Shown: positions 42,674-54,600 of the stretch, piece after piece
Numbering within the stretch: the stretch's first letter is position 1
How the letters are laid out: each line of letters opens with the position of its first letter
Assembly (NCBI RefSeq): GCF_900143235.1
Contig: NZ_FRDF01000007.1
Coordinates: 1 to 64,000, forward strand
DNA length: 64,000 nucleotides
Reading direction: 5' to 3'
Origin: Erythrobacter sanguineus
Lineage (GTDB): Bacteria; Pseudomonadota; Alphaproteobacteria; Sphingomonadales; Sphingomonadaceae
Notes under the pieces: model-generated
The model's database searches: none
What the model was told of the DNA's origin: nothing
Seen by the model: the letters and a program-made list of their open reading frames with translations, nothing else
Position numbers and translations under genes: made by a program

Positions 42674-43396
42674 ATGAGCCGGGTTGCCATCGTTACCGGG
42701 GGAACGCGCGGGATAGGGGACGCGATCTGCAAGCGACTCCAGCGGCAGGGCCACACGGTCATCGCCAATTATGCCGGCAATGACGACAAGGCCCGCGCCT
42801 TTACCGAAGCCACCGGCATCCCCGCGAGGCGGTGGGACGTGGGTGATCACGAGGCGGCGATTGCGGGCTGCGCCGCAGTCGAGGCGGAGTTCGGCCCCAT
42901 CGACATTGTCGTCAACAATGCCGGGATCACCCGCGATGGCACGCTTCACAAGATGAGCTTCGCGGACTGGAACGAGGTGATCCGCATCAACCTCGGCGGG
43001 TGTTTCAACATGGCCAAGGCGACCTTCCCCGGAATGCGGACACGCGGCTGGGGCCGGATCGTCAATATTGGCTCGATCAATGGGCAGGCAGGCCAGTATG
43101 GTCAGGTCAACTATGCCGCCGCCAAGTCCGGCATCCACGGCTTTACCAAGGCGCTGGCACAGGAAGGCGCGAAGTTCGGGGTGACGGTCAACGCTATTGC
43201 GCCCGGTTATATCGATACCGACATGGTTGCCGCTGTCCCTGCGCCGGTGCTGGAAAAGATCGTTGCCAAGATCCCGGTCGGGCGATTGGGCATGGCCGAG
43301 GAAATCGCTCGCGGGGTGGCGTTTCTCACCTCCGAGAACGGCGGCTTCATGACGGGGTCGACCATGAGCATCAACGGCGGCCAGCATATGTATTGA
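42674..43396 (+). CDS. phaB: Acetoacetyl-CoA reductase (SDR)
   Basis: 240 residues. NADPH site [16 protein letters not shown] motif at 81-84, catalytic Ser134, Tyr147 and Lys151 ([20 protein letters not shown]), and the C-terminus [13 protein letters not shown]. This pattern matches PhaB/PhbB, which makes (R)-3-hydroxybutyryl-CoA for polyhydroxyalkanoate. FabG-like activity is the alternative. No phaA or phaC is next to it. A terminator-like hairpin lies 90 bases downstream. Confidence 0.87.
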   Translation: MSRVAIVTGGTRGIGDAICKRLQRQGHTVIANYAGNDDKARAFTEATGIPARRWDVGDHEAAIAGCAAVEAEFGPIDIVVNNAGITRDGTLHKMSFADWNEVIRINLGGCFNMAKATFPGMRTRGWGRIVNIGSINGQAGQYGQVNYAAAKSGIHGFTKALAQEGAKFGVTVNAIAPGYIDTDMVAAVPAPVLEKIVAKIPVGRLGMAEEIARGVAFLTSENGGFMTGSTMSINGGQHMY

Positions 43397-43485
43397 TGCA
43401 GTGGTGCGGCTTGGTCCGTTCCGCTGGCACCTGGCTCGCTCAGACCTGGCAGCGATTGGCGCGGCAGTGGTCGGCGCACGGTTGT

Positions 43486-43521
43486 CTGATGGTGCTTGTG
43501 CTGAAGCTTCATCAGATTTTT
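43486..43521 (+). terminator. Probable terminator after the acetoacetyl-CoA reductase gene
   Basis: CTGATG (43486-43491) pairs with CATCAG (43510-43515), with a second stem GCTT/AAGC inside, followed by ATTTTT (43516-43521). Weak but well placed between phaB and katG. Confidence 0.5.
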
Positions 43522-43643
43522 CGGATTACAGTCATCGGGACAACCCGTTTGCCGCAACGCCCGTTCCGCTCCATTGCGGCATGGCGCGTTGCGGCCCCTC
43601 CGGGCTGCGACATGATTGTTTCGCTAACAAACAGGGAAATCCG

Positions 43644-45905
43644 ATGTCGAACAGATTGAAGGGGCTGCTGCTCCTGTCTTCCAGCTTTCTCCTCGCCATG
43701 CCTGCAGGCGCCACTCCGCCGGGCTTCAACGAACCCGGGATGGGCCGCGCCGGCGTGCCGCAGGGTGAAGCCGCGCCGCGCTCGGTGCAGGATTGGTGGC
43801 CGAACGTGGTTGACCTCAGCCGCCTGCGCCAGAACGAATACAACCCCGACCCCAACGGCGCCGAATTTGATTATGCTGGCGAATTCGCCAAGCTCGATCT
43901 GAAGGCGGTCAAGGCTGATATCGACGCTGCACTGACGGATTCGCAAAGCTGGTGGCCCGCGGACTATGGCAATTACGCTGGCCTGTTCATCCGCCTCGCC
44001 TGGCACAGCGCGGGCACCTATCGTTCAGGTGACGGACGCGGCGGATCGGATGGCGGGCAAATCCGTTTCGAACCGCTCAATTCCTGGCCCGACAACGGCA
44101 ATCTCGACAAGGCCCGCCGGGTGCTGTGGCCGGTTAAGCAGAAATATGGCGCCAGCCTTTCATGGTCGGACCTGATCATCCTGTCTGGCAATGTCGCGCT
44201 GGAAAACACGGGCCTCAAGACCTATGGTTTTGCCGGTGGACGCGTGGACGCGTGGGAGCCTGAGCTGGTTTACTGGGGGCCTGAAGCCAAGTTCCTGACC
44301 TCTGAACGCAATGCCGAGGGCGAAGATCTCGACAACCCGCTGGGTGCAACCGAGATGGGGCTGATCTACGTCAATCCCGAAGGGCCGGAAGGCAATCCCG
44401 ATATCCTCAAGTCGGCCCAGCAGATTCGCACCACCTTTGCGCGGATGGGCATGGACGACGAGGAAACCGCAGCGCTGATCGTTGGCGGACACACCATCGG
44501 CAAGATGCACGGTGCGCACAAGGCAGCGGGCTGCATCGGCAAGGAACCGGCGGCCGAAGGCGTCGAGGCGCAGGGCCTGGGCTGGAAGAACAGCTGCGGC
44601 ACCGGCGCGGGGCCGGATGCGATCACCAGCGGGCTGGAAGGCGCATGGACCGCCACTCCGGTGACCTGGAGCAGCAACTATCTCGACAATCTCTATGCTT
44701 TCGAATGGAAGCTCACCACCAGCCCGGCGGGCGCAAAGCAGTGGGAGCCCGAGAATGCGGATCAGGTCACCTTCGTGCCCGATGCGCATGATGCCGAGAC
44801 GTTCCATCCGCCCGTGATGCTGACCACCGATCTCGCGCTGCGGTATGATCCGGCTTACGGCGAAATCACCAGCCGCTGGGTCAAGAACCCGGCCGAGATG
44901 GACGAAGCCTTCGCGCGCGCATGGTTCAAGCTGACCCATCGCGACATGGGCCCCAAGATGCGTTACGTCGGCGCCGAAGTGCCTGCCGAAGATCTGATCT
45001 GGCAAGACCCGCTGCCGCGCGCAGATTATGCCATGATCGAGGCTGGCGATGTCGCCGCGCTGAAGGATTCGATCCGCCAGACCGGGCTTTCGGGCTCCGA
45101 ACTGGTGCGCACCGCGTGGGCTTCGGCGGTGACCTTCCGCGACACTGATATGCGCGGCGGTGCCAATGGCGCGCGCATCCGTCTGGCCCCGCAGAAGGAT
45201 TGGGGTGTCAACGACCCTGAAACCATCGCCAAGGTGGTCACGGCGCTGGAAGGCGTGCAGGCAGGCTTCAATGCGCGTTCGGGCGCAAAGCAGGTGTCGA
45301 TCGCCGATCTCGTTGTTCTGGGCGGAGCGGTGGCAATCGAAGATGCGGCGAAGGCTGCGGGTCACAGCGTAAACGTGCCCTTCACTCCGGGCCGTGTCGA
45401 TGCGACCGACGCGCACACCGATGCTGCATCCTTCGAACTGTTGCGCCCCGCGGCTGATGGTTTCCGCAACTTCTACAGTCCGCGCGCGCGCCGTTCGCCG
45501 AGCGAGATGCTGATCGATCAGGCCGACACGCTGACCCTTTCGGTGCCGGAAATGACCGTGCTGGTCGCCGGCATGCGGGCGCTTGATGCCAATGCCGGAC
45601 AGGCGAAGCACGGCGTGTTCACCGACCGTCCCGGCACGCTCAGCAATGACTTCTTCGTCAATCTGCTCGACATGGGCAATGAATGGAAGCCGGCCGCGAC
45701 CGAGGGTCTTTACGAGGGCCGCGATCGCACAAGCGGTGCGATGAAGTGGACTGCGACCGAAGTCGATCTGGTGTTCGGTTCCAATTCGGAACTGCGCGCC
45801 GTTGCCGAAGTCTATGCCTTTGAGGGCGGCGAGGACAAGTTCGTCGCTGACTTTGTCACGGCCTGGAACAAGGTGATGATGCTCGACCGTTTCGACCTGC
45901 GATAA
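43644..45905 (+). CDS. katG: Catalase-peroxidase KatG with signal peptide
   Basis: 753 residues. Heme enzyme removing H2O2, with two KatG domains; the N-terminal one is active. Distal [11 protein letters not shown] holds Arg117, Trp120 and His121; with Tyr242 ([10 protein letters not shown]) and Met268 (TTFARMGM) these supply the Met-Tyr-Trp crosslink. Proximal His283 is in [11 protein letters not shown]. The first 23 residues ([20 protein letters not shown]) are a signal peptide, so the enzyme should be exported, like KatP rather than cytoplasmic KatG. A clear terminator follows. Confidence 0.94.
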   Translation: MSNRLKGLLLLSSSFLLAMPAGATPPGFNEPGMGRAGVPQGEAAPRSVQDWWPNVVDLSRLRQNEYNPDPNGAEFDYAGEFAKLDLKAVKADIDAALTDSQSWWPADYGNYAGLFIRLAWHSAGTYRSGDGRGGSDGGQIRFEPLNSWPDNGNLDKARRVLWPVKQKYGASLSWSDLIILSGNVALENTGLKTYGFAGGRVDAWEPELVYWGPEAKFLTSERNAEGEDLDNPLGATEMGLIYVNPEGPEGNPDILKSAQQIRTTFARMGMDDEETAALIVGGHTIGKMHGAHKAAGCIGKEPAAEGVEAQGLGWKNSCGTGAGPDAITSGLEGAWTATPVTWSSNYLDNLYAFEWKLTTSPAGAKQWEPENADQVTFVPDAHDAETFHPPVMLTTDLALRYDPAYGEITSRWVKNPAEMDEAFARAWFKLTHRDMGPKMRYVGAEVPAEDLIWQDPLPRADYAMIEAGDVAALKDSIRQTGLSGSELVRTAWASAVTFRDTDMRGGANGARIRLAPQKDWGVNDPETIAKVVTALEGVQAGFNARSGAKQVSIADLVVLGGAVAIEDAAKAAGHSVNVPFTPGRVDATDAHTDAASFELLRPAADGFRNFYSPRARRSPSEMLIDQADTLTLSVPEMTVLVAGMRALDANAGQAKHGVFTDRPGTLSNDFFVNLLDMGNEWKPAATEGLYEGRDRTSGAMKWTATEVDLVFGSNSELRAVAEVYAFEGGEDKFVADFVTAWNKVMMLDRFDLR

Positions 45906-45922
45906 GCGACGAAACAAGGATC

Positions 45923-45956
45923 GGGGCGCCGGTTCATCATGCCCGGCGCCCTTTTC
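45923..45956 (+). terminator. Intrinsic terminator of katG
   Basis: GGGCGCCGG (45924-45932) pairs perfectly with CCGGCGCCC (45943-45951) around a 10-base loop, followed by TTTT. It starts 19 bases after the katG stop. Confidence 0.9.
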
Positions 45957-46034
45957 CTTGCCCGCTCCGGAACCCGAAGCGCGCCGCAGGATTGATTGGA
46001 CAGACCTGCGAAGATTCGAAAAACCCCAATTCCG

Positions 46035-47087
46035 ATGCGCTTTATCCTTTCCGTGGCGGCCTTGATGCTGCTTGCCGCCTGCTCTGCCGATCAGGAACGC
46101 GGCGGCGATCGCAAGGTTGCTGTGGTGGCAGAGCCCGCACGCCTGCTCGCCGACGAGGATATCGTCGAGGCAGTCGGAACGGCGCGGGCCGCGCGTTCGG
46201 CGCAGATCTTTCCGGAGGTTTCAGGGCGGATTTCGGCGGTGCGGTTCCGGCCGGGGGCGTTCGTGAAACAAGGCGGGGTGCTGGTCGAACTCGATGCCCG
46301 GGCCGAGCGGCTGGCGCTGAAGCTGGCTGAAGTCCGGGTCGAGGAGGCGCGCCAGCTGCTCTCGCGCTATCGCCGGATCGAGGATACCGGCGCATTGTCC
46401 GACAGCCAGATCGAAGCGGGCGAGACCGCGCTCGCCGCTGCGCAGATCGAGCGCGACCAGGCCGCGCTGGCGCTGTCCGAACGCACCATTCGCGCGCCCT
46501 TCAGCGGGCATGTCAGCTTTTCCGATCTCGACCCCGGCGACCGGGTGACGCCGACCACGCTGATCGCCCAGATCGACCAGCGCGGGCGGCTGTTCGTCGA
46601 CTTCAATGCGCCCGAGGCGGTGTTTCGCCGCCTCAGGCCCGGCCAGAACGTCGAGGTGGTGTCATTCTCCGACCCTGATCAAGTCATCGCCAGCACGATT
46701 CAAGCGGTCGACAGCACCATCGAGCAAGAGCAGCGCAGCTACCGCGCCCGCGCCGCGATCGACAATTCGGCCGACCGTTTTCGCCCCGGCATGAGTTTTT
46801 CGGTGCGCTTTGCCGATAGCGGCCAGCTGCGCCCGGCAGTGCCGGAAGCTGCGGTCATGTGGACCGGCGAGGGTTCCTCGGTCTTCGCGGTGCGCGATGG
46901 CAAGGCTGTGCGCGTGCCGGTAACCATCGCCTCGCGCCGCGACGGTCTGGTGTTGCTCGAAGCAAAGATCGCCAAGGGCACGCCGATCATCGTCGAAGGC
47001 GTGCAGAAACTGCGCGAGGGACAGGCTGTGACGCTGGTCAAGGAGCCCGCCCGCGATGCCGCCGAGGTCGAGGTCGCGCCCTCGTGA
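46035..47087 (+). CDS. RND efflux periplasmic adaptor (membrane fusion) lipoprotein
   Basis: 350 residues. Lipobox signal ([14 protein letters not shown]) places it on the inner membrane. Lipoyl half-motif VSGRISAVRFRPGAFVKQGG, a helical hairpin (residues 80-145), the second lipoyl half ERTIRAPFSGHVSFSDLDPG and a beta barrel follow. It links the RND pump to the outer-membrane factor. The ATG at 46035 is chosen for the signal; a TTG at 45996 is rejected. It overlaps the pump gene by 4 bases. Confidence 0.93.
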   Translation: MRFILSVAALMLLAACSADQERGGDRKVAVVAEPARLLADEDIVEAVGTARAARSAQIFPEVSGRISAVRFRPGAFVKQGGVLVELDARAERLALKLAEVRVEEARQLLSRYRRIEDTGALSDSQIEAGETALAAAQIERDQAALALSERTIRAPFSGHVSFSDLDPGDRVTPTTLIAQIDQRGRLFVDFNAPEAVFRRLRPGQNVEVVSFSDPDQVIASTIQAVDSTIEQEQRSYRARAAIDNSADRFRPGMSFSVRFADSGQLRPAVPEAAVMWTGEGSSVFAVRDGKAVRVPVTIASRRDGLVLLEAKIAKGTPIIVEGVQKLREGQAVTLVKEPARDAAEVEVAPS

Positions 47088-50000
47088 GCACCCGCACCGA
47101 TCTTCCGCTGCTGGCGGTCAAGCGACCGCTGCTGGTTATCGTCCTCAACCTGCTGATCGTGATCGCCGGAGTGGCCGCGCTGCTTGGCACCGAGGTGCGC
47201 GAACTGCCCAATGTCGATCGCCCGATCGTCACTGTCGGCGCGACCTTGCCCGGTGCCGCGCCCGAGACGATGGATGCCGAAGTCACCTCGCTGCTGGAAA
47301 ATGCCGCGGCACGGGTGAACGGGGTGCGCAATATCCGTTCTTCGAGCGAGGAGAACAACAGCCGCATCCGGGTTGAATTCAACCCCGGCACCGATCTCGA
47401 CACAGCCGCGTCCGACCTGCGCGAAGCGGTCAGCCGGGTGACGCGCGACCTGCCCGACCGGACCGAGCAGGTGCGGGTGGTCAAGGCCGATCAGGATGCC
47501 GAAGCGATCATGACACTGGCGGTTTCCAGCCGCCGGTATGACGTCGCCGAACTGACCCGGATTGTCGAAAACGACATCATCCCCGAATTGCTCGCCGCAG
47601 AGGGCGTCGCCAGTATCGAGCCTTTCGGCGCGCGTCCGACCCAGCTGCGGATCGCGATTGATCCGATCCGGCTGGCGCGCTACCGCCTGACGATCAGCGA
47701 TGTCGCCGCCGCGCTCGAACAGGCGCCGTTCGACACGCCGGCCGGATCATTCCGCTCCGATTCACAGGAACTGCTCGTGCGGGTGGAGGCCAACGCTGCC
47801 GATCCGGGGCTGATCGCGAATGTCGTGGTCCGCGATGAGGTGACAATCGGCGATGTGGCGCAGGCCTATTTCGCCCCTGCCGATGCCACCAGCTACGTGC
47901 GCCTTGATGGCGAGCCGGTGATCGGGCTGGGGGTGATCCGCCAGGCCAACTCCAACACCATCGCCATTTCCGACGCCACCCGCGCGGCGGTGCAGCGGAT
48001 CGATGCGCGGTTTGATGAGATTACCGTCAAGGTCATCTCGGATGATGCCGAATTCATTCGTGTGTCGGTGCGCGAGGTGATGGTGACGCTGGTCATCACC
48101 GTGCTGGTGGTGATGGGGGTGATCTTCCTGTTCTTCGGCCACCTGAAGCCCACACTGATCCCCGGCACCGCCATCCCGATCGCGCTGATCGGGGTGGTTG
48201 CGGGGATCTGGGCGCTGGGTTTCTCGATCAACCTGCTGACCTTGCTGGCGCTAGTGCTGGCAACGGGTCTCGTGGTCGATGATGCCATCGTGGTGCTGGA
48301 AAACGCCCAGCGGCTGCAGAAGGAGCAGGGGCTGGGGCGCAAGGCGGCGGCGGTGCTGGGCACGCGGCAGGTCTATTTTGCGGTGATCGCCACCACTGCA
48401 GTGCTCATTTCAGTGTTCGTGCCGATCAGTTTCCTGCCGTCCGAAACTGGCCGCCTGTTCCGCGAATTCGGTTTCGTGCTGGCAATTGCGGTGATCTTGT
48501 CGACCTTCGTTGCGGTCAGTCTGGTGCCGGCCCTCGCCGCCAAGATCGACCTTGCCGGGGACGGGGCCGATCCGAACCCGCGCCTGCAGGCCTTCGCCTC
48601 CCGCATTGCCCGGCGCTATGACGCGCTTGTTGCGGCTTGCATCGCCCGTCCGTGGCGGGTGGTGGGAGCCTCGGTTCTGGCGCTTCTGGGGGCGGGGTTG
48701 GTCTATACCCAGATCGACGAGGAACTGACGCCCGAGGAAGACCGTGCGAGCCTTTATGTCTGGGCGCGCGGGCCTGACGGGGTGGGTCTTGCCTTCATGG
48801 ACCGCGAGCTGGACGAGATCGAGGCCGTGCTTGCCCCCTTGCAGGAGCGCGGCGAAATCGAATCCTCGCTGGCGATTGTCGGGCGTTACGACCCCAATCT
48901 GGTGCAGGTTACCATGACTCTGGCCGACTGGGACAAGCGGGCCCGCAGCCAGGGCGATATTGTCGCCGCCTTGGAAGCACCACTCGATGCCATTCCGGGC
49001 TCGCGCGCATCGGCCCGCGGCCGTTCCACGCTTAGCGGTGGAGGCGGCCGCTCGCAGGGTGGTATCCAGGTCGCGCTGACCGGCAATGATTACGAAGGCA
49101 TCTACCGCTCTGCGCGCGCTCTGGCCGATGCCATTGATGGGTCGGCGATCCTTTCCGACCCCGAAGTTTCCTACCAGCCGACCCAGCCGCAGCTTTCGAT
49201 CGGGATCGACCGTGCGCGCGCCGCGGATCTCGGCGTGGCGCTTGATGATATCGCGCTTACTCTCAGGGCCATGGTTGATGGGCTTGAAGTGGTCGATCTC
49301 AACGTCGATGATCAGGCGATCCCGATCTTCCTGACGGCGCAGACCGTGTCGATCACGCGGCCTGCCGATCTCGGCAATCTCTATGTGCGCTCCCGGGAAA
49401 GCGGGTTGGTGCCGCTGTCATCGCTCACCCGGTTCAGCGAGGAGGGGGTTGCCGCCGAACTCGAACGCACCGAACAGCGCCGTGCGATCGAAGTGCAGGC
49501 GGCCGTCGCCCCCGGCGTGCCACTGGCCGATGCCATCGCCGAAGTGGAACGTCTTTCGGATGAAGTGCTGGCCGAGGGGATCGAGCCGATCCTGCAGGGC
49601 GAGGCGCAGCTGCTGGAAGAAAGTTCGCGCGAATTGCTGCTGACCTATGGTTTTGCGATCCTGATCGTGTTCCTCGTGCTGGTCGCCCAGTTCGAAAGCC
49701 TCGCCAGTCCGTTCGTCATTCTTGTTTCGATCCCCTTTGCGCTGGCGGCGGCGCTGTTCGCGATGTTTGCCACCGGCACCTCGCTCAACATCTATTCGCA
49801 GATCGGGCTCGTCATGCTGATCGGACTGATGGCCAAGAACGGCATCCTGATGGTCGAGTTCGCCGACCAGCGCCGCGAGGAAGGGGCCGATGTGCCAACC
49901 GCGATCCGTGATGCGGCGACGCTGCGTTTGCGGCCCATCGCCATGACCCTGATTTCGACCGTGCTCGGCGCGGTTCCACTGGTGATCGCGAGCGGTGCCG

Positions 50001-50197
50001 GAGCCGAGGCGCGGCAGGCGATCGGCTGGGTGATCTTCGGCGGACTGGGGATTGCAGCGGTGTTCACACTCGCCCTCGTCCCGGCGCTTTATGCCCTGAT
50101 CGCGCCGTTGGCGAAACCGCGCAGCGTTGATCTTGCCCGGCTTGAACGCGAATTGCGGGCCGACGCGGAAGGCGGCCCGGCCGGGGCAGCGGCATGA
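47084..50197 (+). CDS. RND multidrug-type efflux pump, inner-membrane subunit
   Basis: 1037 residues, AcrB/MexB-type proton antiporter with 12 membrane segments in two halves. First half: PLLVIVLNLLIVIAGVAALL, LPNVDRPIVTV; the proton-relay segment VLATGLVVDDAIVVLENAQR with the Asp pair around residue 405; second half ending with VMLIGLMAKNGILMVEFADQ. Substrates cannot be predicted; the motif set is close to the HAE-1 group. GTG start overlaps the adaptor stop. Confidence 0.94.
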   Translation: MSTRTDLPLLAVKRPLLVIVLNLLIVIAGVAALLGTEVRELPNVDRPIVTVGATLPGAAPETMDAEVTSLLENAAARVNGVRNIRSSSEENNSRIRVEFNPGTDLDTAASDLREAVSRVTRDLPDRTEQVRVVKADQDAEAIMTLAVSSRRYDVAELTRIVENDIIPELLAAEGVASIEPFGARPTQLRIAIDPIRLARYRLTISDVAAALEQAPFDTPAGSFRSDSQELLVRVEANAADPGLIANVVVRDEVTIGDVAQAYFAPADATSYVRLDGEPVIGLGVIRQANSNTIAISDATRAAVQRIDARFDEITVKVISDDAEFIRVSVREVMVTLVITVLVVMGVIFLFFGHLKPTLIPGTAIPIALIGVVAGIWALGFSINLLTLLALVLATGLVVDDAIVVLENAQRLQKEQGLGRKAAAVLGTRQVYFAVIATTAVLISVFVPISFLPSETGRLFREFGFVLAIAVILSTFVAVSLVPALAAKIDLAGDGADPNPRLQAFASRIARRYDALVAACIARPWRVVGASVLALLGAGLVYTQIDEELTPEEDRASLYVWARGPDGVGLAFMDRELDEIEAVLAPLQERGEIESSLAIVGRYDPNLVQVTMTLADWDKRARSQGDIVAALEAPLDAIPGSRASARGRSTLSGGGGRSQGGIQVALTGNDYEGIYRSARALADAIDGSAILSDPEVSYQPTQPQLSIGIDRARAADLGVALDDIALTLRAMVDGLEVVDLNVDDQAIPIFLTAQTVSITRPADLGNLYVRSRESGLVPLSSLTRFSEEGVAAELERTEQRRAIEVQAAVAPGVPLADAIAEVERLSDEVLAEGIEPILQGEAQLLEESSRELLLTYGFAILIVFLVLVAQFESLASPFVILVSIPFALAAALFAMFATGTSLNIYSQIGLVMLIGLMAKNGILMVEFADQRREEGADVPTAIRDAATLRLRPIAMTLISTVLGAVPLVIASGAGAEARQAIGWVIFGGLGIAAVFTLALVPALYALIAPLAKPRSVDLARLERELRADAEGGPAGAAA

Positions 50198-51561
50198 GGC
50201 GCTGGCTCACTGCCCTTGTGCCTGCACTGCTGTTGCTTGCGGGCTGCGCCACGCCGCGCATTCCGCAAGTCGACCCTGTCGCCGGCACCACCCTTCCGCC
50301 CGAATATTTCGCTGGGGCGCGGCCTGATGTGGGGTTGGATGACGCGTGGTGGCACGGCTTTGCCGATCCTGAACTCGACCGATTGATTGTCGCCGCGTTT
50401 ACCGGCAACCCCTCGCTGGAGGCAGCGCGCCAGCGGCTCGCCGCAGCCCGGGCAATTGTGGTTGCGGAAGGTTCCGATTTTTTCCCGACCATTGATGGCG
50501 ACTTTTCAGGCGATGTCGGCGTTGATGAGCGGGGCAGCGGTCGGGACGGCGCCGCGGCGAGCCTTGGCGGGGTATGGCGGATCGATATCAACGGGCGGCT
50601 TTCGGCCGAGCGTGCCGCAGCTGTCGCAGCCGCTGACGGAGCGGCGCAACTGGTTGCCGATCAGCGCCGCCTGCTCGCAGCGGCGGTGGCCAGCCAGTAT
50701 ATCGAACTGAAACGCACTGCCGCGCGGCTGCGGCTGCTTGAGGAATCGAGCGATCTCCAGCGTCAGACACTGCGGATCGTCACCCTGCGGTTCGAGGCAG
50801 GCCTCTCGTCCAATCTCGACGTGCGCCGCGCGCGGGCCGACGTGGCCCGCACCGAGGCGCAGCGCGGGCTGTTGCTGCTGGCACGGGCGCGCTCCGCCAA
50901 TGCGCTGGCGGTGCTGGTGGGCGAGACACCTTCGGGTGTTCCCGAGGCTTCGCGGGAAGTCGAAGTGCCGCGCTATGCCAGCGGCCCGGAAATCGGGGTG
51001 CCCGCCGATCTGCTGCGCCGCCGCCCCGATCTGCTGCTGGCCGAAGCGGCAATTGCCGGCGCGGCAGCCAATGTCGGGATTGAACGTGCCGACCTTTTGC
51101 CCGCGCTGGCGCTTCCCGGTTTCGTGACGCTGGGTGACGGCAGTGTTGACGGGCTGTTTTCGCAGGCGCTTGCCAACCTTTCGGCAGTGCTGGGCGTGCC
51201 GCTTGTCGACGGCGGTCGCCGCCGTGCGGAGGTGCGCGCTGCCGAGCGCAATCTTGCCGCCGAACTGGCCGACTACCGGCAGGCCCTGCTTGGCGTGCTG
51301 GCGGAGGTCGAAACCGCGCTTACCGCAATCAGTGCGGCGCAGGATCGCACCGGGGAATTCCAGAACGCCGTGACCGAAAGCGAGGCCGCGTTCGAACAGT
51401 CCAATGCGCTTTATCGCGAAGGCCTCGCCTCGCTGTTCGACGTGCTTGATGTGCAGCGCCAGCTGATCTCGAGCCGCGAGGCGCTGATCGATGGCAATGC
51501 CGATCTTGCGCAGGCCCATGTTGACCTGTTCACCGCCGTCGGGGGCGACATGCAGGGGTAA
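50194..51561 (+). CDS. NodT-family outer-membrane efflux lipoprotein
   Basis: 455 residues. Lipobox LVPALLLLAGCATP. TolC-like barrel and coiled-coil repeats: two duplicated outer-membrane-efflux domains, with VASQYIELKRTAARLRLLEE and VEVPRYASGPEIGVPADLLR marking the NodT group. It completes the tripartite pump with the adaptor and RND protein. The start overlaps the pump stop by 4 bases. Confidence 0.93.
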   Translation: MRRWLTALVPALLLLAGCATPRIPQVDPVAGTTLPPEYFAGARPDVGLDDAWWHGFADPELDRLIVAAFTGNPSLEAARQRLAAARAIVVAEGSDFFPTIDGDFSGDVGVDERGSGRDGAAASLGGVWRIDINGRLSAERAAAVAAADGAAQLVADQRRLLAAAVASQYIELKRTAARLRLLEESSDLQRQTLRIVTLRFEAGLSSNLDVRRARADVARTEAQRGLLLLARARSANALAVLVGETPSGVPEASREVEVPRYASGPEIGVPADLLRRRPDLLLAEAAIAGAAANVGIERADLLPALALPGFVTLGDGSVDGLFSQALANLSAVLGVPLVDGGRRRAEVRAAERNLAAELADYRQALLGVLAEVETALTAISAAQDRTGEFQNAVTESEAAFEQSNALYREGLASLFDVLDVQRQLISSREALIDGNADLAQAHVDLFTAVGGDMQG

Positions 51562-51612
51562 ACGCCCCGGCTGCGCTTGCAATCGCGCCAGCGGCGGACG
51601 AAACCCGCAGCC

Positions 51613-54600
51613 ATGAGCATGGCACAACCCGGCGCATGGCGGTTCGCGATCGATCGCGGCGGCACCTTTACCGATGTCGTGGCGACGACTCCGCAGGGCA
51701 AACTCGTCACCGACAAGCTGCTGAGCGAGAACCCCGGCTATTATGCCGACGCGACGAGCGAGGCGGTGCGGCGGCTGATGGCGCGGCACGGTACAGCGCC
51801 GATTGCCGAGCTCAGGATCGGCACCACGGTCGCCACCAACGCGCTGCTGGAACGCAAGGGCGAGCGGCTGGCGCTGCTGATCACGCGGGGCTTCGGCGAT
51901 GCCTTGCGGATCGGCACACAGGCGCGGCCCGAAATCTTCGCCCGGCATATCGTCCTGCCCGAACAATTGCCGGCGAAAGTGGTCGAGATCGCCGAGCGGG
52001 TCGGAGTGGACGGCGAAGTCTTGCTGCCGCTCGACCGGGACGCGGCGCAGGCCAGCCTTGACGCGCTGCGCGATGAAGACTTCGATGCGCTGGCAATTGT
52101 CCTGATGCACGGCTGGAAATACCGCGACCACGAAATCGCGCTGGCCGAGATGGCGCGGGCGGTGGGCTTTGCGCAGGTCAGCACGAGCCACGAGGTCGCC
52201 CCCCTGATCCGCCTGATCCCTCGTGGCGACACGACAGTGGTCGATGCCTACCTTTCGCCCGTCTTGCGCCGCTATACTGACACCTTGCGCAAGGAGTTGC
52301 CCGAAGCCGCACGGCTGCGCTTCATGCAGTCGAACGGCGGACTGGCCGAGGTCGGTGCGTTTCGCGGCAAGGACGCGATCCTGTCCGGCCCGGCGGGCGG
52401 GGTGGTCGGCATGGTCGCGGCTGCTGCGCCGCTGGGTCACCACAGGTTGATCGGCTTCGACATGGGCGGCACCAGCACCGATGTCGCGCATTATGCAGGG
52501 GCTTGCGAACTCACCGGCGACAGCGTGGTGGCAGGCGTGCGGGTGGCCGCGCCGATGATGCAGATCCACACCGTGGCGGCGGGCGGCGGGTCGATCTGTT
52601 CCTTCGACGGCGCGCGCTTTCGCGTGGGGCCGGAAAGCGCGGGCGCCGATCCGGGGCCGGCCTGCTACCGCAAGGGCGGGCCGCTGACGATCACCGATTG
52701 CAACCTGTTCCTCGGCCGGATCGACCCGGCGTTTTTCCCGCATGTGTTCGGCCCGGCAGGGGACGCAGCCCTCGACCCCATGGCTGCCCGCGCCGCGCTG
52801 GAGGCGGTCGCCGCTGCCTTGCCCGAACCACGCCCGCTGGAGGAGATCGCGCAAGGCTTTCTCGCCATCGCGGTCGACAACATGGCCAATGCGATCCGCA
52901 AGATCTCGGTCGCGCGCGGGCATGATGTCACCGCCTATGCGCTCGCCTGTTTTGGCGGGGCCGGGGGCCAGCACGCCTGTAAGGTTGCCGATGCGCTGGG
53001 AATGGAAACGGTGCTGGTGCATCCGCTGGCCGGGATGCTGTCGGCCTTCGGGATCGGCCTCGCCCCGGTCAAGGCGATCCGCGAGGTCAGCCTGGTGCAG
53101 CCCTTGGGGGAAAGTTTCGCCGCACCGCTCGCTGCGCTGGAGGCCGAGGCGCAGGCGGTGCTGGCCGAACAGGGCATCGCCGAGGATGCCATCACCATCG
53201 AAGCCCGCGCCCGGCTGCGCTTTGCCGGGAGCGACAGCCTGCTGACGATTGCCTGCGACGCGCGGCAAGCGATGGACGCTGCCTTCCGCGCGCTCCACCG
53301 CCAGCGGTTCGGCTATTCCGATACAGCCGCCGAAATCATCGTCGAGGCGCTCAGCGTCGAGGCAAGCGGCGCTGCGGGCGGGCTGGGCACCGCCACCGCC
53401 GATCCGCTGGACATTTCGGGCGAGGCCTCGGGCCACTGGCCCACCATCGCCCGCGCCGCCATGGCCGACAGCAAGGCCCATCCCGGCCCGGTGCTGATCA
53501 TCGACCCCGGTTCCACCACCGTGGTCGAGCCCGGCTGGCAGGCGCAGCTCGCGCACGAAGGCAGCCTGATCCTGACCCGCGCCGAGCCGCTTTGCCGCGA
53601 GCTTGCCGTCGGAACCGCAGTCGATCCGGTGCGGCTGGAAATCTTCAACAACCTGTTCATGGCCATTGCTGAGGAAATGGGCGTGGTGCTGCAATCGACC
53701 GCGACCTCGGTCAACATCAAGGAACGGCTGGATTTCTCCTGCGCGCTGTTCGATGCGGCGGGCGCGCTGATCGCCAATGCGCCGCATATTCCGGTGCATC
53801 TCGGCAGCATGGGGGACTCCATCGCAAGGGTGATCGAAGCGCGGGGAAACGCAAGGGACGGGAGGGGCTTCCGGCGCGGCGATGCCTATGTCCTCAACGA
53901 TCCCTATCGCGGCGGCACCCATCTGCCCGATATCACCGTAATCGTGCCGGTGTTCTATGACGATGAGGGGGAGGAACCCGACGCCTTCGTCGCCGCGCGC
54001 GGACACCATGCCGATATCGGCGGGATCGCGCCCGGATCGATGCCGCCCGAAAGCCGCACCATCGCCGATGAAGGCGTGCTGATCGACAATCTGCTGATGG
54101 TGGACGAAGGCACCTTTTGCGAGGGGAGGTTGCGCGAAGTGCTTGGCCAAGGCCCGCACCCGGCGCGCAACCCGGGGCGCAACCTGTCCGACCTGCGCGC
54201 CCAGCTCGCCGCCTGCACCCGCGGGGCGGAGCTGCTGGCAGGAGCGGCGCAGGAACACGGCGCCGAGGTGGTCGCCGCCTATATGCGCCACGTCATCGCC
54301 AATGCCGAGGAAAGCGTGCGCCGCCTGCTCGATCGGCTGGAGGACGGCGAATTTTCCTACGAGATGGACAATGGCGCGGTGGTGACAGTCGCCATCAGGA
54401 TCGACCGCGCCAGCCGCTCGGCAGAGTTCGATTTCACCGGCACCAGCGACCAATTGCCCGACAATTTCAACGCCCCGCGCTCGATCACGCGGGCCGCCGC
54501 GCTCTATGTCCTGCGCACACTGATCGACGATGCGATCCCGATGAATGCCGGGTGTTTGCGGCCCATCACGCTGATCGTGCCCGAAGGATCCATGCTGAAC

